Below are positions 21,289 to 44,190 of a DNA stretch of 64,000 nucleotides, piece after piece (position 1 is the stretch's first letter; the number at the start of each line of letters is the position of its first letter). The DNA lies in NCBI GenBank assembly GCA_019096065.1, contig JAGUCH010000004.1, forward strand, positions 5,766,001 to 5,830,000. Reading direction: 5' to 3'. The stretch comes from Paracyclopina nana. Taxonomy: Eukaryota > Arthropoda > Copepoda > Cyclopoida > Cyclopettidae. The position numbers were made by a program, and so were the translations under genes. The notes under the pieces are model-generated. The model was given only the letters and a program-made list of their open reading frames with translations, was not told the DNA's origin and ran no database searches.

Positions 21289-22901
21289 ATTTCCCTGCAA
21301 AAAGAAGGAGCAGAGCACAGCGAGCTTTTAACGCTTTGGACAGGTTAAAAGCGTTGATGCAATCAAAAAACATCAGAATTTCGTTATGGTCAACGGCTGA
21401 ACACTTAGAAAGTCACTCTCATAGTTCTGGGTCACAAACGCACACGCTCGCACGCGCAAGGAGCAAAAGTCACCAGAATTCCCTGCAACACTTGTCTTAT
21501 GCACGGACAATTGCGAATCCTCCCCATAATTCACATGAATCTTTGAGGAAATGACTAACCAGCATTTCAATTAAGTTTAGTGACTAAAATTAGGAAGCTG
21601 CGTAATTATTTATTACACCTGTGGGCGCGAGCATAGAACTCTCGTTAATGTTTACATTTGCGCAAAAATGCACTGCCAAAAGTCATCGCAAATCTCTTCT
21701 TCGGCCCTGATCATGTGGAAGAACACTGAAATAAGCGACAAGATTCCCGTTTTGTTTGTTTGCCAACCGCACGACACAAATTTTCTCTCGTACTACATTT
21801 TGCGAAAGTAAAGAACGTGACTTTCCCTCGATTCAAGAGAAACTCGCGCAATTTATGAATGAGTGCGACCTAAATTAAAATGCTCTTGTTTGGACAATAA
21901 TCATTGCCTCTTTGTACGCTGCTCGAGCTGAATTAACAGGATTTGTGAAACTATGCGACCCGTGCGCAGGCGCGCGCAACTTGCGCTTCTCTAGCATAAA
22001 TAGTGGTCAGTTGTAATTTTGGGGCACTTTGGCCAAGAATTCGGAACTCTTAGCTACATCATTATTTTGATGATCTCTCTCTCCCCAATTACTTCTTCTG
22101 CTTCAGCCTTGACTTACTTCATCATTTGTAATTGGATCATGCAAAAACAGCAAGCCTTGAGAGCTAATGGAGCTCAATTGCCGCGCGACAATTATTGCTA
22201 TGCTCACACACACACACACCAAATGCTATCTTGCGCTTGAAGCAGCAAAATGTCCACCCGCCCACGAAAAAATGACCTCATTATCCATATCTTAAGCATA
22301 GGATGTTGTTGCTCCTTTTGTAATAACATGCCTCGTTTTTGCTCAAATATGAAATGCGATATGTACATTGCTTAATCTGCTTTTTCCATTGCATTTTCAT
22401 TCATAAACGTTGATGACGTGCCTTTTTGTGATCGCATGAGTCATAGAAACATGCTTTTTCAGATTGCGATGATGATAGTAGCAAAAAGCATCGATTCTTT
22501 TCGTGAGTCACTTGGATATCTTCTTTCTTGTTCGTTTTGCGCTTTCACTTCCTGTATCCAAGCTTTCGCCTTCTTCTCTCGAGCGCTCGTTTTATTTTTA
22601 GAGCTCCGCATATGTACACATATACTAGCTCACGAGCTCGGCGCGTACGTTCACGCAGCTTAGGTGGCATTTTCGAAAGCACATCATCGAGAGCTAGCTT
22701 TTGCAGTCGGCACGACCTCTTTAGAAAACATGGCGGCCTCAAAAACTTGCAACAGCATGCAGAAGATGGGAGAATTCTAGCAAGACTACATTGCACCAAT
22801 TGGACTCCGCATATTATTGTGCTTCCTCCGAAACTGTGATTTTAAACTGCATCTTTTGTTGTGAAAATACTCAGAAGCGGCCATAGATAATCAGCATCAA
22901 T
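21289..22901. other. Intergenic region and NUAK promoter
   Basis: 1.6 kb before the NUAK start. The first 260 bp remain open in another frame (see findings). The remainder is unremarkable: a GC-rich spot with GCGCAGGCGCGCG near 21965, a short (CA)n at about 22205, and several short open frames without features. The NUAK 5' UTR should lie within the last few hundred bases. Confidence 0.5.
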
Positions 22902-31785
<8,884 letters not shown>

Positions 31786-32409
31786 TCATCTGCCTCTGTG
31801 TGCTAGCACAGTATAAATGTGATCGGATGGACAAAGAGACCTGAAATTATCTTGTGTGAGCCTAAAATACTCCATTCTCTCAATGTTTGTATGGCTTGAA
31901 ATATACTTTAACACTCGAACTGACCTTATTATCATCTTTCTCCTAGTCTGCTTTCAGAATCATTCTGTGACTTTCCCGAACTGATCATAACAACCCAGCC
32001 ATTTAAGTAGCAACAGGAGCGTTAAAAAGCCTAGAAAATCTCGCAACCTTTCGATAGAATGACGCCTCACTCTCGGCAAAAGTAAGAGCAAGAGCTATAA
32101 GCGCGCACTTTGCTCAAAGATTCTTTTGGACTAAGTCCGCGTCTTATCTTTATTGCACTATAAGTGAGATGATGATGATTTTACAATTTTAGTACACATT
32201 TAGGAGTTGTTGTCCACACAAAAAGCCAAAAATGTTTTACAATGTTTGATTTAGGAGTATATGGTAGTCCATATCATGTAGTATCACAAGTAAAGGAATA
32301 GTATTTGAAAAAAACAGCATTATTCTTCAAAATGACTCATACATTCATTGATAATTCGATTTTAATACTATGATTGAGCTCCTGAATTGCAGAGGTTGGA
32401 ATACGTGTT
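31786..32409. other. Convergent 3' region NUAK / Pitx-a
   Basis: 624 bp between the NUAK stop and the stop of the minus-strand Pitx gene, presumably both 3' UTRs. A minus-strand AATAAA (TTTATT on plus, about 32148) could end the Pitx transcript. No clear AATAAA for NUAK was seen. Confidence 0.5.
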
Positions 32410-33815
<1,406 letters not shown>

Positions 33816-35554
33816 CACAGTGGCAAAATCTCACTTTTCCTGAAGCGGAAAGAAATGTACATAAAAAATGTAGTATTTCTAAATACACACACATTGGAAT
33901 AATTTTAATTGTTGTCAGAGCCGAAATTGGCTAATTTGGAATTAATCGAAAATAATTCCATAGTGTTTTCACAAAAATATCCTTACATAAATTGACTGTT
34001 ATAGAGTTTTTGTAATGCTATGTATAGCCTAATATTTGAAAGGATATATTTTACCTTTTAGATCATGTGAGCCTCCAATGAGTAAACAGGATTGGCCTCA
34101 ATATTATGGTATGACTGACATGGAGGCCGGTCGGTCCACACTAATTCAGCCTCCAATAAATCATCTGGACACCAAAAGAGAGCACTCAAAAAATGCTGCT
34201 GCGCTGCTATGTGTTCAAGCAGTCATAGTAGCTCCATTCGAGGCCCTGCAAAAGTGAGCGTGAGTGAGAGAGAGAGAAAAAATGGAAAGCTCAAGTCGAT
34301 TGCGACGGCGGCGATTTTGCCACCAAAGCTCCGCCCCCTTGAATGGGCGGAGCCTTTTCACCATAGTATACGCTATGCTGCAGCCGCGGCCGCTCGAGAT
34401 ATATTCTACTTGCATTCCGGCTTAATTTAAGCACTTTGAAATCCACCACTTGATTTCCATGTTGATAGGCCCTTCCTTGCAGTGGCTAGGATTGAATTGA
34501 CAAATCCGCCTGATATGGCAAAGGGAAAACCACTGTCCGTGGATTTATCTTGCCTGTCCCATGCAGTGAAAGGGCGCAAATTGCCATTTAGGGGGCAGAT
34601 GTGTCATAAGTTTGAATTTTTCAGGCCCATTAGCGAGTTTGGCCGACATTTTAAGCCTCCATTTGGCCAGTTTTATGCGAGCGATAAAAAGCACCTTGGT
34701 CATTATTGATATCATAAATAGTCCGCTCGTGGCCATAAACAAACGGGCTAATTTTCGCAATTTTTACACTACTCTAATGCTACATGCGTATTAGCTGGTG
34801 TTGTACTACATTAACAGGGGGAATTTCCGGGAAACGAAGCGTGAAGCGAGACCACTGTGCTCAATATTGTCTCAATGAATCTCATTCAGTTTCCGCAACT
34901 TTGAGCACTTGTAATTCTGCAGCGCATTCAGTATTACATTTACTAGTTTCATTCCATATGTTGATTGCTCTATTATCATATGGCCAATAATTGAGAGTTT
35001 ACTTTCATTTTTCGCGACTAGCAGCAAAAGTAAACAACCTCCTTATTATGGGCACACAGTGGGGAAAGTGGAAAGTAGATCTGCATGTAGCAATGGACAC
35101 GTTTGAAGATTGAATTTCTTTGCAAATAAGCCACTGTGCAATTTCTCGTAGAAGGTGAACGCGATATTTGTTTGGGTTTGCAAATATAGTATGCTAGTAT
35201 ATGTGCTGTATAGATGCAATAGCATGTCAAATCGAGCCAAAGTTCACTGAGCAAATTGACAGAAAATAATGCGAAGAAGATGTTTATTTTTCGTAATTTT
35301 GTCGTGATATGGTGCGGAAATGATATCACAATGGCAGCTGTAGCAAATGCTATATAAGGGGAGAAGATGTCTCGAAAAAGCAGCTGAAAGTTTTCAGGGA
35401 CGCCAAGATAAATCATGGACCAGGATTACCGCAGCACCAACTTTCACATTGTGCACACACACTACAGCCACCAAATCAAAAAGATATGCCACCATTTTTA
35501 CGCAGCAAAATGGCAAACAATGAATGAAACTAAAACAGAGATTGAATTTTCCGC

Positions 35555-35570
35555 CGCAAGGTGGCGCTGC
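35555..35570 (+). promoter_or_regulatory. CTCF-like motif, forward
   Basis: CGCAAGGTGGCGCTGC contains AGGTGGCGC, the core of the CTCF motif in flies and close to the vertebrate CCACnAGGTGGCAG consensus. The same 16 bases occur in reverse at 46648-46663. Occupancy is not shown. Confidence 0.5.
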
Positions 35571-36136
35571 TGCAATGCCAGCTGGCTGCACGGCCGATGG
35601 CCGAAAGGGCAGCAGCAGCGGCAGGCAGGAAAGCAAAACCCTTAGAAAAAGAAGAACAGATTGATTTAAGGCAGTTTTGTCCTTGGCCAAAAAGGATATG
35701 GATTTTCCAATTGTGTGAACTTTTGAAGGGTCAAAGTGCTCAGCGCAGGGAAGCCAAGCAAATTTTCGTAAGTATATAGCTTGTTACTTACATCGCAGTA
35801 AATCAGAGGCGGAATGAGAAAAGCAGAAATAGTCGCGTGGGAACTTTCTTTGGCCCTGCTCCTATGGTGGGTGAGTGAAAAACCGCACAATTTCGTTGAC
35901 ATGCCAGTGATTGAGCGGCCGAATTGCAGTCGCCCTCCAACAACCTGCAACAGCTCACTTTTGTTTCACACATTTGCTTACTGGTTGCGACTCAGCTCAG
36001 TTTTACCGTGCATTCTCCTAAATAGGAATCACTAACGAGTTACCGACCTCGCTGGGTTATAATAGCATTTTACTTGCTGCTTTTCAGGACTGATAAGGAA
36101 CCGTAAAAATTGCCCTCGGTGAGAAAATTAAACAAA

Positions 36137-36347
36137 AGGCCGTTCTCATATTGCCGGAAAAAGCTAAGCTAATGTGAAAATAGCTAGGCTAAGGTAAAAA
36201 TAGCTAAGCAAACGCTCAACATTTCAAGCAAAGTAGCTGCTTTTTGTGAATGTTGACCGAAATAACCGGTTTTCGTTGCATAATTTTTACCTTAGCTTAG
36301 CTAATTTTACCTTAGCTTAGCTTTTTCCGGCAATGTGAGAACGGCCT
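36137..36347. mobile_element. 211-bp inverted-repeat (MITE-like) element
   Basis: The ends AGGCCGTTCTCA(C/T)ATTGCCGG are inverted copies, and the arms continue through CTAAGCTAA / TTAGCTTAG and (A)CCTTAGCTTAG units for about 75 bases each. The loop is about 60 bases. No transposase frame is present, and the target duplication, if any, is not clear. Confidence 0.75.
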
Positions 36348-36687
36348 AAAGCCGAATCTTGCGAGCAAAGCGAGGTGAATAGTGAGGCAAGGTTGTGACG
36401 TCACAAGGCTGCAAAAAAAAGCTAAAAGTGAGTAAAACCGGTTACAGTTAGTATATTCTAATCTAATGCAAAATACGATTTTTCAGTTTTTGGCAAGTGA
36501 AAAACTATGAAATTGGAACTTGCTTTATTAATAGATTTTTACTTCAACAAAAGCTTTTCAGCAAATAGGGAATTTTTGAATAAGCTGAAAATTAGACTTT
36601 TCATGATCAGAGAGTTGCTTTAAGTTTGAGGAGCAGACGGTAAAGACTGCTGTTTTCCCCCAGTTTTCCTTTGTGTTTCGTCTCGTC

Positions 36688-37118
36688 CCAACCAGAAATT
36701 CTGAGCCCTCATACACCAAAAAAACTCTCAGTGAAACTTATACGTTTTATCAACATTGAGTTTTAGTCATTATGTAACATTGGCTCATTATCTTCCGCGT
36801 CTTTGATCGTGGCTTGGTTACGGTTGTTATCGCTTCTTATTTACTGACATCGCAACCTCGTCAGTAAATAAGAACCGATAACAACCGCAACCATGCTACG
36901 ATCAAAGACGCGGAAGATAATGAGCCATTAACTGCCTTGACACCTAGGTAAAATCGAAAACACCCATTTTCCTTGTCACATTCGATTTTTTCCAATTTTT
37001 TTACTTAGGTGGTATGGAAGTTAATGTTACATAATGACATAAACTCAACCTGGGTAAAACGAAGGAGTGCTAACACGTTACAATAACTTTCAGAAAACTT
37101 AGGAAAATTTCTGGTTGG
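36688..37118. mobile_element. Foldback element with nested near-perfect hairpin
   Basis: The outer ends CCAACCAGAAATT (36688-36700) and its complement (37106-37118) bracket a second inverted pair, GTCATTATGTAACATT (about 36766) with AATGTTACATAATGAC (about 37023). A 68-nt hairpin lies inside at 36781-36848 / 36860-36927, with about four mismatches and an 11-nt loop. It is likely a non-autonomous foldback transposon. A long hairpin RNA would form if it were transcribed. Confidence 0.75.
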
Positions 37119-39239
37119 GGTGGCAAAGTTGGAGCGTTGCTGCATGTCTGTTGAATCCAATAAGGTTTTGTGTCAATGCAAATTGCCCAAGCAGCATTCA
37201 CGTAGTAGATGGCTAAGGATATGTGTGTGTGCCACCCTTGGGGGTCCGCCATTCTAGCGCTGCTGGTCCATAAACTCGCTAACTTGGGGAAAATCACATA
37301 AAAGCAACAATCACACATCCTATGAGGGGTCATTTCATGCCAATTTAGTCACGCTTATTAAACTGTGAAATGGGATTTAGAGAGCAACTCGTACGACGAC
37401 TACATTGCCAGTCATGTCACATCCGATCATCAAAATCAGCAGCTTTCTAAAGACATTTTCCGCAAAGAGTGTCAAAATTGGCTGCTTTCAAAATGAACTT
37501 TACCCCCGAAAAATTCATGACTTTTCTGCTACTACCAGCAATTAGCAGAGTTGACAATTAATGCTCGTTTTGGCGGAAGAGCTGCTGCAATCTTGTTTGA
37601 TAGACTAATGTAATAGCCATAAAACGAGATCTTGTTTGGTGGGGGGCCACTGGACCCTAATTTCTTGCAATATTAAGCGATTACTGTTGTTCAGCGCTCT
37701 CCCCCTACTACCATTTTTTGAGACTGCTTTCTTTCTGTGTAAAGCCAATTATGCTCTCGTTTCACGACCCAACAAGCTAGAAAACATATTGGTCCACTTT
37801 CACACGGAAAACGTCCATTTCGGCTCGCAGAGCAATAAAATCGCACCAATAAATAGCCAAGAAAGAGTGCTCTTCATTTCTGGGTTTGGGGAAAGAAACT
37901 GGTGGCTTTTTCACACGATCTTCAACATTGCGGAATCCTAATTAAGTAACATAAATTCGGTATTTATAGTAGCGCTGATAAAAAGAATTCTTAGGGATTT
38001 CAAATGAGCTATTTGCCATACGGTTTCCTTGTCATTGCCCAACTGGTCCTTTCTCCATTTTATTCAGCTCAACATGTTATGACACCATTATAAGGCAATG
38101 TAGTTTGCATATCATTTGTATACAGTGTCGGCGGTGACAAATCGGTCCATAATTTCACTTCCATACTGTTCATAACCATAAACACATCTGGCGGCTTTTT
38201 TTACTGAGGCAGCCGAATGCAAATCAAGTTTGGAAAAAAAGTATCGATTTTAGCTGGATATGACATCGATGGCACCTGCCATCGATTCTGATGCTAATTT
38301 CTGGCCAAATACAAAAGATCAACAGAAAAGATGAGTCGGGCTCCCCATAGAAAAATGACAAATGTCACCAGCCCATTTCTTTTATACAGCAATAATGAAA
38401 ATTATTCGTGTGGTGCTGCTGAAATGTGGATCAAAAACGCCGACGCGCTCGGCTAATGATAATTACTGACATTTTATTGTACTACAATAATTATTTCTTC
38501 GTCTCCATACCCTTCTTTTCTGCTTTCTAATTCTAACAAATAAGATATTAAATTAAGTTGAGTGAAGCTCAATTTTGCTAGAAAAGTCATTGATCATTTT
38601 TCTCCTTTAAAAATCAGGGTTTTTCCACTTAAGTTTGGGGCTTACTTGAATTTGGCTTGAAAAGGCCTTTTAATAAAAAAGGAGTATGTGATTTAAAGGA
38701 GATGTATCATCTGATGATGACTGCAATGTCTGCATTAAGCAAACATCTGTTTCCCTCATCATTTTGTGGCCCCCCGTCAAGTGAAAGGTGTAATGATGCT
38801 GTGATTTTCTCTGGGGGGTAATTCAAACTTTCAATTACTCTGATGCTACGAGCACAGCTTTCAGATGTCCAGTTATAGCATCCTACGTCAATTTGTCTTG
38901 AGTTAAAGGGTTGTTGGTCGCTGCTGCGATCACATTTTGGTTCATTACCGACACCTGTTCGTCAGTTGGAGCAATGTGTGATGAGATCGACATGCGAAGT
39001 GACAATCAGGGTCAGCACAATGGGCTAAATGTCATCATCACGACAAGAACGTTTGTCATCTGCCAATTTATTGATGATCGCGTTGTGGTAATGAATCAAA
39101 AATACCCGCCAATCCGAGACAGCTACCAAAGATAAGCAATTGGCAATGTGTAACTTTGAAAAAGGCTGTTTATAATCATTTTTAATATTATTGGGCCAAT
39201 GACTTAATAAAAAGCAATCACCAGAAATGAGCCTAATGC

Positions 39240-40096
39240 CCTGTTCATGTATTAAGAATGCCTAAAGGAATGGAAAAAATTGTCTTAAGGAAAAGTGATT
39301 CTGCAGCTGACTGCCACTCAGGGTGACCAGAAAATTTGAGTGGGTTGTAGCCAGATTTTCCCCTAAAATAGCCACGTTTGGCTATCTCAGAAAAATTGCT
39401 CAAAATAGCCAAAAATTGGTAAAAAATAGCCACATTTTAAGGAATTTTCATGATAAAATTAGTTATTATGAAAAATTTTACCATTTTTGGGAATTGTTGT
39501 GGATGAAATCAAGTACTTACTTAAGATTATCTTCTTATAATGATGGCAAAAGATTTTTGAAAAAGTCAGCCATTTTTGCAAATTTCTTTTTTTTCCCTGC
39601 TTTTTTGATGATTTTCAATCGTTTATTAAGTAAAAATATCAAATTTTCGGACTTTTTAAAAATAGCCACAAATGGCTATGGCTATTTGGGCTAAATTTCC
39701 GTAGCCACACACGGGTCAAAAATAGCCACTTTGGCTATAAATAGCCACATCTGGTCACCCTGCTGCCACTCTACGAGTTCAGCTTGGGGCCGAGCAGCGT
39801 TTTTAGTGGCAATTTTTGCTATTTTGTCGCATGGTTTTCAGCATATTTCAAAACAAACAATCTTTAATCACGTTTGTTTGATAAAAGATGAAATTAAACT
39901 TTTGATTTTGCTCAAAAGGATTAAATGTAGAGCACTTAATAGCCAAAATTAGATTTGTTTATTTTCAAGTTGGCTTAAAAGTCGATCTGATTTTTTTAGT
40001 ATCAGCTGGCGCTTGTCATAAGACAATTTTTCTCCTTTCCTTGAGGTGTTTTTGGTGCCTTTTCCTAAGGAGTTTGGGGCTTACATGAACAGGACA
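39240..40096. mobile_element. Inverted-repeat element hosting a nested hAT MITE
   Basis: The left end (CCTGTTCATGTA, then GGAAAAAATTGTCTTA and GCAGCTGA) matches in reverse the right end near 39995-40093 (TCAGCTGGCG, TAAGACAATTTTTCTCC and TACATGAACAGG). The hAT MITE at 39319-39762 sits within it. A related fragment with TTTTTCTCCTTT and TTTGGGGCTTAC lies near 38597-38646. No target-site duplication was recognised. Confidence 0.6.
39319..39762. mobile_element. hAT-type MITE with 8-bp target-site duplication
   Basis: 444 bp starting CAGGGTGACCAG and ending CTGGTCACCCTG. It is flanked by perfect 8-bp direct repeats CTGCCACT (39311-39318 and 39763-39770). The interior is rich in AATAGCCA and its complement TGGCTATT. 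There is no transposase frame, so it would depend on an autonomous hAT relative. Confidence 0.9.
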
Positions 40097-40117
40097 TAAA
40101 TGTATTAAACTCTAATG

Positions 40118-40353
40118 CTGTGTTCACCTACCAAGGAAATTTTTTCCTTCCGTTAAATTGCGTTTTACTTAAGCTTCCTATTTCAGAACTGATCATTTTT
40201 ACTCACTTTTCATAGCTTCAATCAGACCACTTTTCCGACCTCTTTTGGTCATATGAGCTATAAGTGTTTTGATTAATCAGAAGTACGAAAACTTAAGCAT
40301 TTCGTTTAAGGCTGTCGTAAGATTTTAAGGAAACGAGGTATAGATGAACACCC
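40118..40353. mobile_element. Possible ~236-bp degenerate inverted-repeat element
   Basis: The ends TGTGTTCACCTACCAAGGAAA and (reverse) GGAAACGAGGTATAGATGAACACC are imperfect inverted copies. Internal CTTAAG-containing arms also pair weakly. It lies 22 bp from the neighbouring element, suggesting a cluster of old insertions. Confidence 0.45.
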
Positions 40354-42065
40354 TATAAATGAATAACAAGTTGACTTTGTTTTCTTTTCCAATTGGCAAT
40401 TTTTGCTGGGGAACTGAACGAGTTTTCCCACAGTGAAGAAGATTGCAGAAATTGCTTCGCATATTGATTTAACAGCACACAGATTATTTCAGAGCATGTT
40501 GTAGGGCTTTTGTTTTTCCCCGTCTTTTTTCAAGTGTTTTGACTACACATGGTTAACCCCGAACAATATGAGTGTTTACATTTCATCTGTAATGGAATTG
40601 AGGTGCTGCTGGAAATCCATCATAATCCGATTTTTGGCACGCGTCGAAAAATAAAAAGAGCCGCGCCCACTTCTTTGTCATTGACAAAAAATGGCAACAT
40701 TTTCTCACGAGAATTATTGAATACAAATTGGATTTATTTGGGGGCCGGCTCATGCGCGCACTTTTGATAATCCGACACCGAAAACAAGCAATAGCGATGA
40801 CCTTCTTAGTCATGCCTTATTGACTATGAGCTTTAAACCTGAAGCAACAACCCAGCATCATTATGGAAATTAACTTTGGGCATCAAAAACTGCGCCGCAA
40901 AATTCTGTCACAATAAAGGCAATAAAAGCTGGGAAATACCTACAATTAATCGGGGGGGATTTTGCAATTTGTCGCAACTTGGTGGGAAGGAATTCTGGTT
41001 CGTTCCTCCAAAAGGTCAAAGAAATAGTTTGCGCTGCCAGTTTTTCCTCAGCCATTAAGATAATCCCAGAGATTACAAGTGTCAAGCGAACAGAAGCTGC
41101 TGTTGCTGCTGCAACGAGAAGACATACGTGTAATATTAGTATAACATATGCGCGCGCGCTCTATATAATAGTATATGTTTCAGTGTACCTTATGCTTTTT
41201 TCCCTTAATGGCAATTTTCATGACAATCAAGTGCTGAAAGCTGAGTTTGAGTCCAACTCAGTTTTGAGTGATTTACAACCCAACAGCTGCTGCTGATGAT
41301 TTCAATTCTTGAATTCTAGGGTTGAGGGGGGTCTCTCGTACAAGGGCTGGAAATTCAGTTTCAAACTCAAATACTCTGCTGCCTTTTCCGCCTTCCTTTC
41401 GAGTTGTTTTTTTGCTGCTAGCTCCTGTTTTTCAAAAGAGCAATTTCAACTCTGCTCAAGATTGAGGCCATTTCTGTGTGCGGAGAGCTGTAAGCAAAGC
41501 AAACATTAGACGGTTAACCAGAATAAACAGCTTGCTAATGGTCAATTACCCTATAGGAAGTCCTGGTTGACTAGATTTAACGATAGCAGCCAGCAGCCAT
41601 TTTACAACCCTGAATTTTGAATTTGGACCACCACCTTTGATTTCAGCTGGAGGATCAACAGCACAGTTTTGGCAAAAGAATCCATAACAATGGATTTGTA
41701 GGAGCAGCTACACGCACAAACCTGGCATTGATTGCGAATTTCGAATGTATAGCGGCAGTAGTATATAGAGTTTTTGGTGCTCCCGCCTTTTCCCCACCCA
41801 GGCAAGAAAATCCTACTTAATCCCTTCCCCGCAGTTTGCCCTCACGTTGCAACTTTCAGTCTCAGTTGTTAGTATGTAGACATCGATGCTGCTGCATCCC
41901 AACCCGCGGCTTACGAAATGTGCATGACACAAAACAGCACTCCGAGTTATTGCCAAACTTTTACCTTTGCCTCCAGCTGCTGAGGGAAATCATTTTGGGT
42001 TAGTAAAACCGGTTGCAAAAAAGCAAGGCGTGCTGGGCCACCCGTGGTCTTAACAAAACAGACGC

Positions 42066-42198
42066 AGCGCCCTCTACTTTAAAAATAAGGATTTTGTGCT
42101 ACCAACATAGTACTATATTAAGTGAAGTGTTATAACTGCAAAAAACCTGCCGTGCCGGGTCGACCTTAAGCGTTCTTAATCATCTGCAGCGCCCTCTT
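42066..42198 (-). promoter_or_regulatory. Two tandem reverse CTCF-like motifs
   Basis: AGCGCCCTCTA (42066-42076) and AGCGCCCTCTT (42188-42198) read on the minus strand as (T/A)AGAGGGCGCTGC, the right half of the CTCF consensus. They are 122 bp apart in the same orientation, mid-way between the Pitx genes. Confidence 0.35.
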
Positions 42199-44174
42199 CT
42201 TCATTCAGCATATTATAGTTTCACTTTAGATGGAGGAACAATTCATGAGATTGTTGCCAATGAATCTTGCTCAGTTGCCCGATATTTTTAATGCAATTTT
42301 AAGCCCAAAAAACTAGTTAGAATTTGTGCATTTTTGCATGCTTCATTCTTCATGAATAGTACATCCTGAAGTGTCTCATTGATCAAGCATGCAATTCATT
42401 TCATTGAAACTACGTCTACGCTACGTCAAAAGATTATCATGTTTGTTCGCACTCACGGCATTTTCAGTTAGGATTAAGCAAAGGTTGCAGCACTTTATGC
42501 AAATGCAGCGGGGAAAAAGTGTTGCTGCCAGTGTTTTCAATAGAATGTGTGGTGGTGGTGGTGAGCTTAAGGTGGTTCTCTTCTGTTTTTCTAGTGGAAT
42601 GACCCTTATTCATAAGAAGAGTGGATGGATGTTTGAGTTGGAAAATCTCTTGATACTCACTCTTACATATTCAGAAGTGCGGCACTTTGAGAGGCTCACA
42701 CAAGGCCCCTTTTTCCAGGCAAAAAACCTCATTGCAAAACCTGCTTAATCTTTGCAAAAAAATTGGGATTATAGGTAGTAAACACAGCTAGCTTTTTGGT
42801 CGTACGAGACTGCTTGTCGCTGTTTGGACTTATCAGGGATTTTGACCAAGTTACCGAGGGATTAACTTTAAATAAACTGCGATGACTTCATCACGCTGAA
42901 GCTGAGCTTTGCTGAAAATTGAATATTGTTCTCTCGACATTTTTCAAAAGCTATCAAAAGGTGAAAAAAGAAGATCGTTGATAAGTCAGATCGGAAATCC
43001 TCATAAGATAAATTGTGAGGCAATCATAACGCGGCTGGAAAAAGTCAAACCAATACATAATAGTAAAAAGATGATATACACACGCGGAAGTGCCGTGATC
43101 CCCATTCATTGAATATTTTGCGGTCACCCTCTCTAATGTAAATATTGGCTTTCTCCAACACAAAAAGGAGGGAACAATGGGATGCGCAGGATCCATGTCA
43201 ATGGATTTATTCCCCACATAATATCAGAATCAGAACGCAATTCTTCACCACCTGAATATGCTACTTCTAGTACATACATTGATGGCTGTAGCCCCCCACA
43301 AAAAAGTGAAAGCCACCAAAAAGAGGCCAATTGCATTTCGAAGGAGAAGAAGACAACACACACATCGTTTAGCAACGATAACACAAATATCGATGGGTGG
43401 GGATAAACCCAAACTCCCTTGGGACGCTCACGTTATAAAAAAGAAGTTGTGTGTGTGTGTGCGAGGGGCGAATTGTAATATCATCGGACAGTCCTGGCCT
43501 TGCATCAAAATGTCATCATTGCTCGCATCGACTTTTTGTACACGAGATAGGGACACAGAGGGATATTGGGGATTTATACTCCCTCTCCCTGTATTGCTGC
43601 TACAATAATGCACCAGCTCAGTACTGTGTTTAATCTACGGAATGACAATCACCGAACGCGGCCATTTCTTGGCAGCTTCGATAAATTCTATGCTGTGTAG
43701 CACACATGCAATAAGTGCTTGAAACTGAGGTATCTTGACTTTTGGTCAGGAAAGCAGGCTCCTCCCTCTGAAGAATGAAGAAGTTGCGGAGAAAGCCCTA
43801 CTGCTTTCTTTTCCAAAATGCTCAAGTAAACCAGGATTTTCCGCGTTTTTCCAATTGTTCAGCGGGGCTGTTTGATTGAAATCTCCCGGTGAGTCCGGGT
43901 GAAGTGCGAAGCAAGAAGAAAAATTGGGCCTAGAACAGTTTCTGCGTAGGCTTGAGGGCTTTGCCTCAGATTTGCGCAAAGAAGTCTCTGATAGCTTCTT
44001 GATACCCTCAGGGATCAGGCTGCTTTACCTACAAACTTTCGAATTGACTCCGCGGAGTGGAATTCGCCTCTTTTTCCTAGTAGCTCTCGCACATGCTGGC
44101 ACACGGATCGAGCAGATGACAAAAGGCTTTAAATACTAGCTTGTCATACAAGTGTATTTATCATGGTAATTTGC

Positions 44175-44190
44175 ACGCGCGCGCGCGCGT
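44175..44190. repeat. Alternating (CG)n tract
   Basis: ACGCGCGCGCGCGCGT is 16 bases of strict purine-pyrimidine alternation, a sequence type able to adopt Z-DNA. It is notable because the surrounding DNA is AT-rich. Confidence 0.8.

Noticed and set aside
38585-38660. Fragment resembling the right part of the 39240-40096 element
   Set aside because: Similarity is short and no second end was found, so it is not annotated as an independent element.
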